Origin: Verrucomicrobiaceae bacterium
GTDB lineage: Bacteria > Verrucomicrobiota > Verrucomicrobiia > Verrucomicrobiales > Verrucomicrobiaceae
Direction of reading: 5' to 3'
Length of the DNA stretch: 64,000 nucleotides
NCBI GenBank assembly: GCA_015075365.1
Contig: JABTUN010000005.1
Span: forward strand, 351,590 to 415,589
Shown here piece after piece: positions 52,801 through 61,200 of the stretch (its first letter is position 1; each line of letters opens with the position of its first letter). The position numbers were made by a program, and so were the translations under genes. Below the pieces are notes generated by a model that saw nothing but the letters and a program-made list of their open reading frames with translations, had not been told where the DNA came from and did not search any database.

Positions 52801-53428
52801 CATAACCCTCTGTGTAGGGGAAGATGCCCACGAGCTGGCGGGACTCCGTGTCATAAAGCAGGATTTGCTTGGGCGCGGCGACCGCGAAGAGGGATGTCCA
52901 GGGGCTGTAGGCCATGGCCGTGAGGGCCGTGCCACGCGGAGGGACAACGACTGGCTCCAGCAGCACATGCTCCGGCTTGGCGATGGGGCCCTCCGGCTTC
53001 CCGCCGGTCACCGCGACGGCCATGTCCACCTTGGGCTTGTTCGATTTCTTGGCGATCGAGGATTTTGTTTCGAGCACGCCTCCCTTCACCCAGGCGGCGA
53101 GAAGGTCGAGATCCTTGGGGGAGAGCGGCGCGCCCTCCGGCGGCATGAAGGGTTCCTCTTTTTTCGCGCAGGTCGTCCACAGGCGGCTGCCCTCCACGTT
53201 GCCGGGATCGACGACCGCGCCACCACCGCCGCCGGTCATGAGCGCAGCGAAGCTGGTGAGGTCAAGATCGCCCTTTTTCTTGTCCGGGCTGTGGCAGGAG
53301 AAGCATTTGTTCTCCAGCATCGGGCGGATGTGATCATTGTAGGTGATCTTTTCGCCACCGTCCTGGGCATGAAGGAACGGGGCGGCAACTGCCGCACAAG
53401 TCAGCGAGATAAGGGGGGATTTGCGCAT
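49817..53428 (-). CDS. Exported c-type cytochrome / WD40 propeller / long alanine-rich coiled-coil protein
   Basis: 1203 aa. Signal peptide (MRKSPLISLTCAAVAAPFLH), then one haem c site near 42-46 (CFSCH, followed by SPDKKKGDLDLTSFAALMTG) in a planctomycete-cytochrome N-terminal domain. A WD40 propeller spans about 155-455 (SPDGVLLATTDRNGNVMVWE, SFTPDGKIVSSGNDGLVRVW). From about 475 to 1190 it is an almost uninterrupted Ala/Lys/Glu-rich coiled coil with heptads. The end is MTDQYLAMLPK. Length of the coil predicts a rod on the order of 100 nm if straight. It may tether a haem module away from the membrane or cross the periplasm. The gene faces away from the DUF1501 gene (124 bases). Confidence 0.9.
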   Translation of the reverse strand: MRKSPLISLTCAAVAAPFLHAQDGGEKITYNDHIRPMLENKCFSCHSPDKKKGDLDLTSFAALMTGGGGGAVVDPGNVEGSRLWTTCAKKEEPFMPPEGAPLSPKDLDLLAAWVKGGVLETKSSIAKKSNKPKVDMAVAVTGGKPEGPIAKPEHVLLEPVVVPPRGTALTAMAYSPWTSLFAVAAPKQILLYDTESRQLVGIFPYTEGYARSLQFSRNGSLLVMGGGRAGKNGHAIVWDVKTGKRITEVGKEFDQVMAADISPDHKMVALGSPSKKVKCYDTSNGEELYVISKHTEWILGTKFSPDGVLLATTDRNGNVMVWEAANGGEFYILGQHKGPANDIAWRADSNILASCSSDGTIIVWEMNEGKKVKDWAAHGGGVQSVSFTPDGKIVSSGNDGLVRVWDINGNKLAEAPGQGDLVTKVVAGFDSKSAISANWRGELIQWSFMDKSLVEAARYVSNPSPIAQRIVQAEQRMAELNGKLPALQEAAKKAEADVKAREDALAKVRAEVAATEARSKSLPGEIANDEKAFAAAKAALTKALADHKARVEAIKQHADKSAKLAALQKDQAAVTAEAAKLAAADKGVADVTAALEAAKKDPAQQSKLKELEAKLAAARAEQQKLAPLKAKMDQITAAVNKAKAELGVAPAAVADLDKLVAETTAKVKSLGEGIAAKKAELPKLPALVKAGPDRIKGAEGNLASARNALTTAQLAAKSASDEVGVLQKVPTALKAAQFNTGVLAEKEKLAKLEEDFNTFTEAKKDAESAKAAAARRIEDSKKAVADATAAQPALEAILKKVQGEQAALETAIKPARDADAAAKAKVDEQKKIISTKEAELAAAAKAKDDAVAAAKKAAEDIAKVIEAKKKSLAEVNAKLKGPEDQVNAKKAPVAKFEGNLAAVKKSAADLTAALPAQEKTAKDLAASVPNLTAEIQAADKALADAKNAAGATSAALEAAKKELAAKAGDAALTAKLAAAEKSAAEAAGKPAQAQQTLDAKKAARAAAEKKLADALNAAGKTRKELENAKAASVQAEKQLAQARAELANAEKAAAPIRGQRDSIQKEIDAQSKALAEKQAAPAAIEKDYAARIAPINAAIAAAKTALPPLEQAYAAAHGALEAEQKVLDAKKAEVAKAGADFEGAKKKKADAEAVIAAATKEIPEKDKIIAEATSELAKLQPQLEPQRTKVKQMTDQYLAMLPK

Positions 53429-53552
53429 GGTGGGTTTTGAAAAAGCGGTAAATCATACGCAGGGCGGCCCGCGGAGCTTTCGAGAGGTGCTGCAAAACCA
53501 AGCTCCGCCCATCTCCGCGCAAGCGCGGGCGCTCTGGCGGCGTAACCTGCGC

Positions 53553-54917
53553 ATGAATGATCTCTCCCAGCTCTCCCGGCGCGCGCTCCTCACCCAGATG
53601 GGCGGGGGCATGGGCGCGCTGGGACTAGCCTCCGCACTCCATGGCGCGCCAGGACACGCAGGCACGCACTTTGCCCCCAAGGCAAAACGGATCATCCACC
53701 TCTTCATGAACGGCGGGCCCTTTGGCCCGGACTTCTTTGATCCCAAGCCAGGGTTGACGAAATACGCCGGCCAAAAGCCAGCGGGCGCCGATCTGCGCAC
53801 AGAGCGCCCTACCGGCGGCCTGCTGGCCTCCCCGTATGCGTATTCCCAGCACGGCAGCAGCGGCCTGGAGATCAGCGAACTGCTGCCCAAGCTGGCCCAA
53901 CACGCCGACGATCTCTGCGTGCTGCGCTCCTGCCACACGGACAATCCCAACCACGGCCCCGCCCTGCTGCTGATGAACAATGGCACTATGACCGAGCGTG
54001 TGCCCAGCATGGGCGCCTGGTTGAGCTATGGCCTGGGCAGTGAGAACGCCAACCTCCCTTCTTTTGTCGTGCTGTGCCCGGGGAAGCCGGTGCGTTTCTC
54101 CATCCTGTGGAGCAGCGCCTTCCTGCCCGCGCAGCACCAGGGCATCTACATCAACCACTCCAACCTCGATCCGAAGCAGATGATCCCCTGGCTGACCAAC
54201 AGCCGGCTCAGCCTCACCGACCAGCGCCGCCAGCTCGATCTCATGCAGGCGCTCAACGCGGAGCACCTCGCCGCGCGCGGCGGCTCGGACCTGGCGCTCA
54301 ACGGTCGCATCCAGGCCATGGAGACCGCCTACCGCATGCAATCCGCCGCCACGGATGCCTTCGACGTGAACCTGGAGCCGCCCAAGGTGCGCGAGCTCTA
54401 CGGCACCAGCCATTTCTCCAACGGCTGCCTCATGGCCCGCCGCCTGGTGGAGCGCGGATTGCGCTTTGTGCAGGTCTATTATGGCAACGGCCAGCCCTGG
54501 GACTCGCACTCCAATCACGACACGACCACGCGGCGCCTCGCCGCCGACATCGACCGTCCCATCGCCGCCCTGATCAGTGATCTGAAGCAGCGTGGCATGC
54601 TGGAGGACACCCTCATCGTCTGGGGCGGCGAATTCGGACGCACCCCCGTGAGTGAAAATGGCAACGGCCGCGACCACAACCCGCACGGCTTCTGCATGTT
54701 CCTGGCCGGCGGCGGCGCGCGGGGCGGCACCGCCTACGGACAGAGTGATGAATTTGGCTTCAAGGCCGCCGTGGACAAGATGCACGTCCATGACATCCAC
54801 GCCACCATCCTGCATCTGCTGGGCATCGACCACGAGCGTCTGACCTACCGCTACGCCGGGCGTGACTACCGTCTCACCGACGTGCATGGTCGCGTGCCGC
54901 GGGCCATTGTCGGCTGA
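53553..54917 (+). CDS. DUF1501 protein with Tat-type signal
   Basis: 454 aa from the ATG at 53553. The signal has paired arginines (LSRRALLTQMGGGMGALGLA). Family blocks: KRIIHLFMNGGPFGPDFFDP, SCHTDNPNHGPALLLMNNGT, LVERGLRFVQVYYGNGQPWD, TLIVWGGEFGRTPVSENGNG, RDHNPHGFCMFLAGGGARGG and the closing RYAGRDYRLTDVHGRVPRAI. DUF1501 proteins belong to the alkaline-phosphatase/sulfatase-like superfamily and are normally paired with DUF1549/DUF1553 haem proteins. No such gene is present; the divergent cytochrome/WD40 giant may fill that role. The last 65 bases of the gene and the 29 bases after it are duplicated at 57999-58092. Confidence 0.95.
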   Translation: MNDLSQLSRRALLTQMGGGMGALGLASALHGAPGHAGTHFAPKAKRIIHLFMNGGPFGPDFFDPKPGLTKYAGQKPAGADLRTERPTGGLLASPYAYSQHGSSGLEISELLPKLAQHADDLCVLRSCHTDNPNHGPALLLMNNGTMTERVPSMGAWLSYGLGSENANLPSFVVLCPGKPVRFSILWSSAFLPAQHQGIYINHSNLDPKQMIPWLTNSRLSLTDQRRQLDLMQALNAEHLAARGGSDLALNGRIQAMETAYRMQSAATDAFDVNLEPPKVRELYGTSHFSNGCLMARRLVERGLRFVQVYYGNGQPWDSHSNHDTTTRRLAADIDRPIAALISDLKQRGMLEDTLIVWGGEFGRTPVSENGNGRDHNPHGFCMFLAGGGARGGTAYGQSDEFGFKAAVDKMHVHDIHATILHLLGIDHERLTYRYAGRDYRLTDVHGRVPRAIVG

Positions 54918-54946
54918 TGGTGGCGCCCGCGATTTCCTCCGCAGCC
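54853..54946 (+). repeat. Source copy of a duplicated DUF1501 3' end
   Basis: 94 bases covering the last codons of the DUF1501 gene and the start of its 3' flank. The same sequence with four mismatches is at 57999-58092. Confidence 0.9.
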
Positions 54947-55368
54947 TCGTCGCCAGCCTTTCTCAGACTCTTGTTGAAAAGCCGGCACGGGCGGTTGTGA
55001 CGTGTTGCAGCACGATATTCCCATGCCGAGTCAGCGCCGTCGCGCGGAGCAGGAATTCCGCTCCACAACGCCACTCCGCCCTCTGGAGCGGGACAAGTCC
55101 GGCCTAGCCCGCATTTCTCACGCTCACTTCTGCCCCGGCGTCACTCGGTGGTCGCGAATCCATTCCCGGGGTAGTTTTCACCCTCCCATCGCCCAATGCG
55201 GGATGTGATTCGGCATTTTGGTTGCCCTGTTCCGCCGGGTGCGGGTAAAACCAACGTCATGACGCCGCCTGCACCGCACTTTCCCCACCCTTTGGCCGCC
55301 TGTGAAGGTGCTGGCAAAACGACCGAAGTGCTTACCATCTGAATTGTTAGCCATCTACACCGTGCCAT
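54918..55368. other. Intergenic stretch after the DUF1501 gene
   Basis: No supported gene. Apart from the tail of the duplicated segment, I see no hairpin repeat or RNA gene. A 48-codon frame at 55196-55342 holds two GAGKT motifs but no protein context (see rejected items). Confidence 0.5.
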
Positions 55369-55643
55369 ATGGGCAATCAGAACCGTAAAGCGACGAAGGA
55401 AGAGATAGCGCAGCGCGGCGCGTTATTCGCGAGGCATTTCCAGAGTTGGTTCCCGTGTTTGGCGCGCACGGTGATTATGGCGGACACCGCGCGCCCCGCG
55501 ACTACACGATTGCATTTCGGTTGCAGGACGAGCGGGGCAAGTTTCGTTCGAAGGTCATCTGGTTGATGCCAGACTGGCTGGGCACATTGTCTGTTTCTGA
55601 TGTTCAGGCCATGGTGGCAAGAGCCAATGGAAAGAGGAAATGA
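55369..55643 (+). pseudogene. Small hypothetical gene split by a frameshift
   Basis: Frame one from the ATG at 55369 reads MGNQNRKATKEEIAQRGALF, then degenerates. A second frame takes over around 55425 with REAFPELVPVFGAHGDYGGH, RAPRDYTIAFRLQDERGKFR and SKVIWLMPDWLGTLSVSDVQ, to a stop at 55641-55643. The second part has no start of its own before a TTG at 55446. Joined, it would be a basic protein of about 90 aa. I do not recognise the family. It is either a recent pseudogene or a one-base sequence error. Confidence 0.45.
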
Positions 55644-55880
55644 GAGCGTTATCAATCACGCTCGCTAATCGGGTGGAGGTGACAGAATTGCGCCCGTCAC
55701 TCCTCCCTCCCCACCCGGCGTGCCGCTCCGCACCGGGCATTTCCAATCAGACGACACACTTATTTATTGCAAATATGCGTCGTAGAATTAGAATTTTATC
55801 AAAAGTGTGATGATTGCGCTTTGTTACGAAATTCTTGCCTTGATTTTGACTCTCTTTGTATCCCAAAAAACAACCCAGCA

Positions 55881-56675
55881 ATGGCCAAGAAATTCATTCA
55901 TGCCTGTTTTCTTTTCGCCGGCTTCTCGATCTTCTTGAGTCAGGCGACCGCTTACACTTTGATCGATAGCAAGGGCACTTTAGACTTGTCGAGTTCCTAC
56001 TATCTCTATCCCCAGACCAATGTGGACGGGTCCATCAGGCCGCCCGAATTCGGCCAGGACAATTTTTCCTTCTACGAATTCCCCTTTGTTTCTCAGAGCG
56101 TCAGCAAGACGGTTCAGGCCGGGGTGGCTTTCGCTTCTGGTGCCGTGTCCTACGCCACCTCCGCAGACGCCATTGATTTCCACCTGGCCCTTAATTCTCA
56201 ATATTATGGTCAATTCTTTGGAGGCACTTCCATCTCATCCGCGAACGGAAATCTCGTGCTCGATTTCAGTTTGGAGTCCGAGACGCTGCTTGAGCTTATC
56301 TTCTCACCGAGGAACTCCTCGCCACCGTTTGAGACCAAGTTCAATTTTTATGATGCTTTCTCCGCAAACATCCTTGTGAAACTGGAGAATTGGGACGGAA
56401 CTGCTTGGACGACAGACTTCTCGGCACACTCGAACCCTGCCGGACTTAATACCGACCATAGCGGCGTCTATTTCACCAACACCATCGGCGCGGGTCATTA
56501 CCGCTTTTCCGCAGATGGGTATGCCAGCCAAGGCTCAGCCATTGCCGATGGTGCGATTCGTCTTACACCAGTCCCAGAGCCGTCGGGAATGTTGTTGCTG
56601 ATGATTGTCGGCTGTCTCTTGCTATGCCGCCGATCGACACGCTCATTCGTCGAGGCCTCAAGCCCCCCGGTCTGA
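55881..56675 (+). CDS. PEP-CTERM sorting domain protein
   Basis: 264 aa from the ATG at 55881 (signal peptide KFIHACFLFAGFSIFLSQAT). The middle is beta-rich without a family I can name (DNFSFYEFPFVSQSVSKTVQ, YYGQFFGGTSISSANGNLVL, GHYRFSADGYASQGSAIADG). The C-terminus is a textbook PEP-CTERM: TPVPEPSGMLLLMIVGCLLL with CRRSTRS, for exosortase-dependent sorting. The gene and its upstream 100 bases are visibly more A/T-rich than the neighbours, which may mean later acquisition. It is flanked by decayed sequence on both sides. Confidence 0.87.
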   Translation: MAKKFIHACFLFAGFSIFLSQATAYTLIDSKGTLDLSSSYYLYPQTNVDGSIRPPEFGQDNFSFYEFPFVSQSVSKTVQAGVAFASGAVSYATSADAIDFHLALNSQYYGQFFGGTSISSANGNLVLDFSLESETLLELIFSPRNSSPPFETKFNFYDAFSANILVKLENWDGTAWTTDFSAHSNPAGLNTDHSGVYFTNTIGAGHYRFSADGYASQGSAIADGAIRLTPVPEPSGMLLLMIVGCLLLCRRSTRSFVEASSPPV

Positions 56676-56892
56676 GTGACAATGGCAGGTTTGCCAAGGC
56701 TTCTTCGATCTCAATCGCGGCGCTCATGATGGACGGAGGATGAGTTTGAGGCAAAAGACGCAAGCCGTGCCTGTCCCGGATACACTGGGATCAAGGACGA
56801 GTTCGAGTAAGAGGACGAGGAAGTGGGAGGCCGGCAGATTTCGTGTTTTCTTCATCCTTCTGCGCGCCTCCCTGAATCTGCTGGAGACAAAC

Positions 56893-57110
56893 TCAGATTC
56901 CCAAATAATGATGACGCGGAGAATGGTTGCCTCCTTTGCCGGCTCTGCGGTTTGGCTTCGCCCATTGGATGCCGCTGTTGCGGCAGGGCAGTTCAATGAA
57001 CTCGTCGGCGTGGCGGGCAGGCACATGCCCTCGACGTTCGATTTCCTTGTCCAGTCGGTCCAGGATGATGCTGGCCCGCAGCGGTGACCAAGGTCCGCGG
57101 ATGTGTCGCG
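56893..57110 (-). pseudogene. Remnant of a group II intron reverse transcriptase
   Basis: Read on the minus strand, one frame gives HIRGPWSPLRASIILD, then RLDKEIERRGHVPARHADEF and a stop at 56893-56895. This corresponds to the RT block GGPLSPLLANILLDELDKEL with ERRGH, and to the catalytic YADD box, which here is HADE. Both the box and the GGPLSPLL block are mutated, and nothing of the maturase or HNH domains is left. It is a dead fragment of a group II intron-encoded protein. No intron RNA domains V/VI were recognised around it. Confidence 0.7.
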
Positions 57111-57374
57111 ACGGGTGACAGACGCTGGGATTGAGGGAGTCTCATCAGATGCGGCATCCGCACGACAGGAGATGAAAAATCTTGTCCCATGGGCGGGAGT
57201 TGTGGTTCAATCCACAGCATGAACGGTGCCTCCAGTCCTGCCGGAGATGCCACGATGGGCGGATGCCGCCGGGCATCTTCGGTCCACCGCGGCGCAGATT
57301 TCATGGAGGATGCGGCGGAGCGGATGCAGGGCGCGGCAAACTCCTCTGAGCGCGGTGCAGACGCTGTCTGGCTC

Positions 57375-57689
57375 AATCCCTTCTGGAAAGGGATGAGGGC
57401 AAACCGAACCGGGGATGCTCCCGGAAAGGTTTGCGGGAATCCCTTTCCAAAAGGGATCAAGCTCAACCAAGCCGGTCCCGATCCCTTTGGCAAAGGGATC
57501 AGGGCAAACTCCGTCTGCGGTCCTGCGGATCGAGTCTGCCGCGATCCCATCAGAAAAGGGATTCGCGCAAACTCAGTCTGCGGTCCGGCGGATCGAGTCT
57601 GCCGCGATCCCATCAGAAAAGGGATTGGCGCAAACTCAGTCTGCGATCCGGCGGATCGAGTCTGCCGCGATCCCTTTTCCCGAGGGATC
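57375..57689. repeat. Phased array of six 19-nt palindromes (21-bp register)
   Basis: Six palindromes with ATCCC and GGGAT ends start at 57376, 57439, 57481, 57544, 57607 and 57670, so the steps are 63, 42, 63, 63 and 63, all multiples of 21. Stems are up to eight bp (ATCCCTTTGGCAAAGGGAT is one). Between them GTCTGCGG and GTCTGCCG alternate in the same 21-bp register, and GCAAACTC follows most hairpins. Because 21 is divisible by three, all six frames are open and show seven-residue periodic peptides (plus strand DPIRKGI, RANSVCG, PADRVCR; minus strand FALIPxx, KGSRQTR, SAGPQTE). I cannot tell whether any frame is translated. Flanks 57111-57374 and 57690-57808 hold no clear gene. Confidence 0.9.
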
Positions 57690-57808
57690 AGGGCAAACAA
57701 GGTCCGCATGTCCCCCGATGGAGTCTGCGCGGCCTCGAAAACGGTCTGCCGCACGCTCCACCGTGGCTGCCGTCCGGCAATTTTCATCTTCCACCCCCCA
57801 GCCAGGCC

Positions 57809-58063
57809 ATGAAGCACCAACTCTACTTCCCGCCGCGTCGCGCGGAGCAAAACCTGTGGCTCGCCCACTTCCAGCAGACGCTTCCCCAAGTCGCCCCGCA
57901 GCTCGAACTCGCCCCGGAGGAGGTGGCGGAGGCCCTGGCGGACATCGACTGGCTGTTGTACCAATGCAGGAAAGTCGGACTTCACCTCCGCCTATCTCAC
58001 GCCGGGCGTGACTACCGTCTCACCAACGTGCATGGTCGCGTGCCGCGGGCCGTTGTCGGCTGA
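57809..58063 (+). pseudogene. Chimeric ORF: unknown N-terminal domain joined to a DUF1501 C-terminal tail
   Basis: 84 aa. Residues 1-55 (MKHQLYFPPRRAEQNLWLAH, FQQTLPQVAPQLELAPEEVA, EALADIDWLLYQCRK) look like the start of a small helical protein family I believe occurs in Verrucomicrobiota, normally about 200 aa or more; I cannot name it. From residue 64 the sequence is the duplicated DUF1501 end (GRDYRLTNVHGRVPRAVVG and stop). So the original gene lost its 3' part and was joined to a copied piece of the gene 3 kb away. It probably has no function, although the frame is intact. Confidence 0.6.
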
Positions 58064-58092
58064 GGGTGGCACCCGCGATTTCCTCCGCAGCC
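57999..58092 (+). repeat. Second copy of the DUF1501 3' end
   Basis: 94 bases matching 54853-54946 with four mismatches, in the same orientation. The match starts abruptly at ACGCCGGG and ends at GCAGCC. No target-site repeat or mobile element is seen at the edges. The bases after it (to 58257) show no gene. Confidence 0.9.
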
Positions 58093-58257
58093 AGGCCCGG
58101 ATTTCTCACATGATGGAGAGCACAATCATTTCCTGCGGTTACTCCTTCTTCGACACCCAAAGCCAGCTGAGTCTGGCTTTCTCTGCGGTGTTTCGTGTTG
58201 AATCATCGAGCGTCCACCGTCTGTGCACAGGCATATGAGAGGCGGGAGAAACGCCCG

Positions 58258-61200
58258 CTACTGGGCCGCGAACTCCACCCCGCTGAGCACCGGCGAGCCA
58301 GCCTTCGCCCTCAACGTGATGCGCAGCTCCGGGCCGATGAGCACGTTCTTGAACTCGCGCACCGCGCGATGGCCTTCCCTGGCGAGATCGAGGTTTTCGA
58401 TCACGACACGGCCTTGGAGCAGCACGCTGAAAATGCGATTCCCGGGCGGAAGCTGGTCTGGATCGCTGAAATGGAGGCGGACGGTGTGCGGAAGCGGCGG
58501 ATAGTCCACTCTCAGCAGCGGTTCCTGCACAGGCGGAGGCTCCGCGGGCCTGGCACCGGCCTTCTTGGCCGCGCCGGGCTTGTCGTCATCATCGTCGGCC
58601 TTTTTGACGGGTTTGACGAGCAGCGGACGACGCAGCGAGGGCGTGATGATGATCTCTGTTTCGCCGATCAAACCCGAGGCGGCGATCCACGGCTGGCTTT
58701 GGCCCGCATCGGTGATCTGTGAGCTGTGGCGGCGGAACCACGTCACATTTTTGCCGATGCCTTCGACACCGAGCTGCGGCGCGTTGCCATCGCCAACGTG
58801 CGGATGCTCCAGCCACAGCGTGCCATCGGCAGCGCGGCGGTTCCCAGGCGCGCCGAAGTTGATGCCGGCACGCAGGATGCGGTCGCCGTGCTTCGCGTCG
58901 AGGCCGAACTGGCTGTAGCTCCACATTTCCATCTCCGGCATGTGGATGAGGGCGAGCGAGGTCTGGTTTTGATACGCGCAGGAGCAGGTGCGGGTGTAGT
59001 CGGGCGCGTTCAGCACGCCGTTCGCCACCACAAGGTTCGACGTGCAGCCGGATTTGAAGCCGCCGAGGTTCGAGGTGCCGCTCATGCTTTCGAGATCATA
59101 AAAGCCCGCCGCGCCGCTGCGGTAGGTCAGCAGGTGCTCGCTGGCGATCATTGTGTTGCAGCCGTAGGTGCGGTTCAGCCGCCACGGCTCCATCTGCCCG
59201 GTGAGCGGATTTTTCACCAGATGCGGCCTGCCCGTGAGCAGGCTGAAAGCGCCGCCGGAGCTGCTGTACGAGTTCGCGCCGGTGAGGATGAGCTCGTTGT
59301 GCAGAATGCACGGGCCGGTGTAGGCACGCTTCAGGTCCTGCCAGCGCACGCGGCCCGTTTTTCCCTCGAAAGCGGTCATGCCGTCCCCCGCCTCGACGGA
59401 AAGGCGGTCGCTGGCCTTCGCGCCCGCCTGCAGCAGCACGTCATGCTCCGCGGAATAGCCGAGCCAGGTGCCAAAAACGTCTTTCTCATGCTCCCACAGC
59501 ACCTTTCCGCTGCGGGCATCCAGCGCGACGACGCGGTAGTCCAGCGGCAAATCACGACCGCGGCGCGTGATGAGGCCCTCGGCATGCTTTGTGAGCTTGT
59601 CGATGCAGTAGATGCGCCCGTTTCCGGCCACGATGGCATTGTGGAGGAAGCTGTGACGGGCCTTCACACGCCACAGCAGCTTGCCGGAATGCCGGTCGAA
59701 CACCGCCAGGCCCGCGCTGGCCGAGTAGTCCTCGATCGGTGCCGCGGCGCGGCTTTTCGAGGCTCCGGTCTGCAAACTGAAGTGCGCGAAGTCATCGCCG
59801 CCGATGAGCAAATCCTCCCACACGCCGATGAAGGCCCACTGCGCGGGATCTTTGGCATCACCGCGCAGCTTGATCGTCTGTTTCAGCCGCCCATCGCGCG
59901 CGTCGAGCACCTGGCACTCGCCTTTCAGCGCCACATGCACGCTGTCCGCGGTGGCGACGAAGTTCGTGCCGCGACCATTCGCGCCGGGAATGTGCTTTTG
60001 ATTGTAGGCCGTGCTCAGCGGCGTGTCGGCGTAGGTGTCGTTGTAATAGATGCCGAAGGTGCCCAGATCGCCAAAGTCATGCTGCCAGAGCACCCGGCCG
60101 GTATAGACATCGCGCGCGCTGATGCTGCTCATCCCCTCGATGAAGAGACGGCCGCCCACCACCTGCTCCGGCGGGCCGTGACCGTGACGCGGCAGCACGT
60201 CCATGTTGGAGCTGCCGCCGAACCACAGCACGCCCAGCGGCGCCCGCACACGGCTGTCGTCGGATTTCACCGTGTTGCCGATGTCGCCGTATTGATGCGT
60301 CCAGTCCGCCGCGCCGGGCAGAGCGCCCTCGCGGATGATGAGCCGGCGTTCGCCGAGCTTTTCGAGCTTCGCGCTTTCCAGCGGGGCAACATCCACGGCC
60401 TCATCACAGAGCAAAACACCGCCGTAAGGCCGCACGGAGGCATAAGCGGCCTCCAAATGGGCTTTCGGCGAGACCACAAGATGCGCAAAATACGGTGGAG
60501 CCATGAATGACAGCGCGTCGCCCGCGTGAAAGGTGATCCGTGTGCCATGCACGCCGCGCGCATCGTATTCGCGGCGCAGCTCGTCCACCTTCTCGATGTC
60601 CTCCTCGACGACGGTGATCTGCATCTTCGATTCCATCAGCAGACCATCCAGCAGGCCGCGATTCGTCGCGCCAAAGATCAAGGCATGACCCGCGTCGTCA
60701 TCGAGCTTCGCCAACAGACTCTTTGCCAGCTTGGAGTCACCTTTCACGAGCGGCCTGGGTTTCGTCTCGAGGCGTCGGGGGCCTTTGCCCGCGCCAAAAA
60801 CCTGAATGCGGCCATCCAAAGTGACCGCGATCAGCTTTCCATTCGCCGCCAGCAGGCGGCGCACCTCCCCCTTCACCGGGAGCGTCCATGCCACACGCGG
60901 CTTGTTGCTCAATGCGACGGCCGTCAGGCTGCTTTTGCCCGCGGCATAGAGGTGATCGCCTGCGCGGATCAAATCGCCGGAACCATCCGCCTTGACCTCC
61001 CAGAGCACTTTTTCGCTCGTGCCGAGCTCACGGACCTTTTCGGCATCGGAGTCGAAAAGACGGCTTCCAGCGATCACCGGCTCGTTCATCTGCGACACGC
61101 CCTGGGTGCCTGTTTTGAGATCATAGACGCGCACACCGCGCTCGCGGGTGTGGACATAGAAATACGTGTCACCGGATGCCACAAAGCTGCCGCCATTCCC

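Noticed and set aside
49817..53428. SMC/chromosome-condensation protein
   Set aside because: The coiled coil is long, but there are no ABC ATPase heads; the N-terminus is an exported haem domain and a WD40 propeller.
55196..55342. 48-codon ORF with two in-frame GAGKT motifs, suggesting a P-loop protein
   Set aside because: The motifs are 23 codons apart with proline-rich sequence between, no Walker B or fold context, and the ORF is very short; probably chance.
57375..57689. CRISPR array
   Set aside because: The sequences between palindromes are themselves repeated and phased at 21 bp, so there are no unique spacers, and no cas gene is present.
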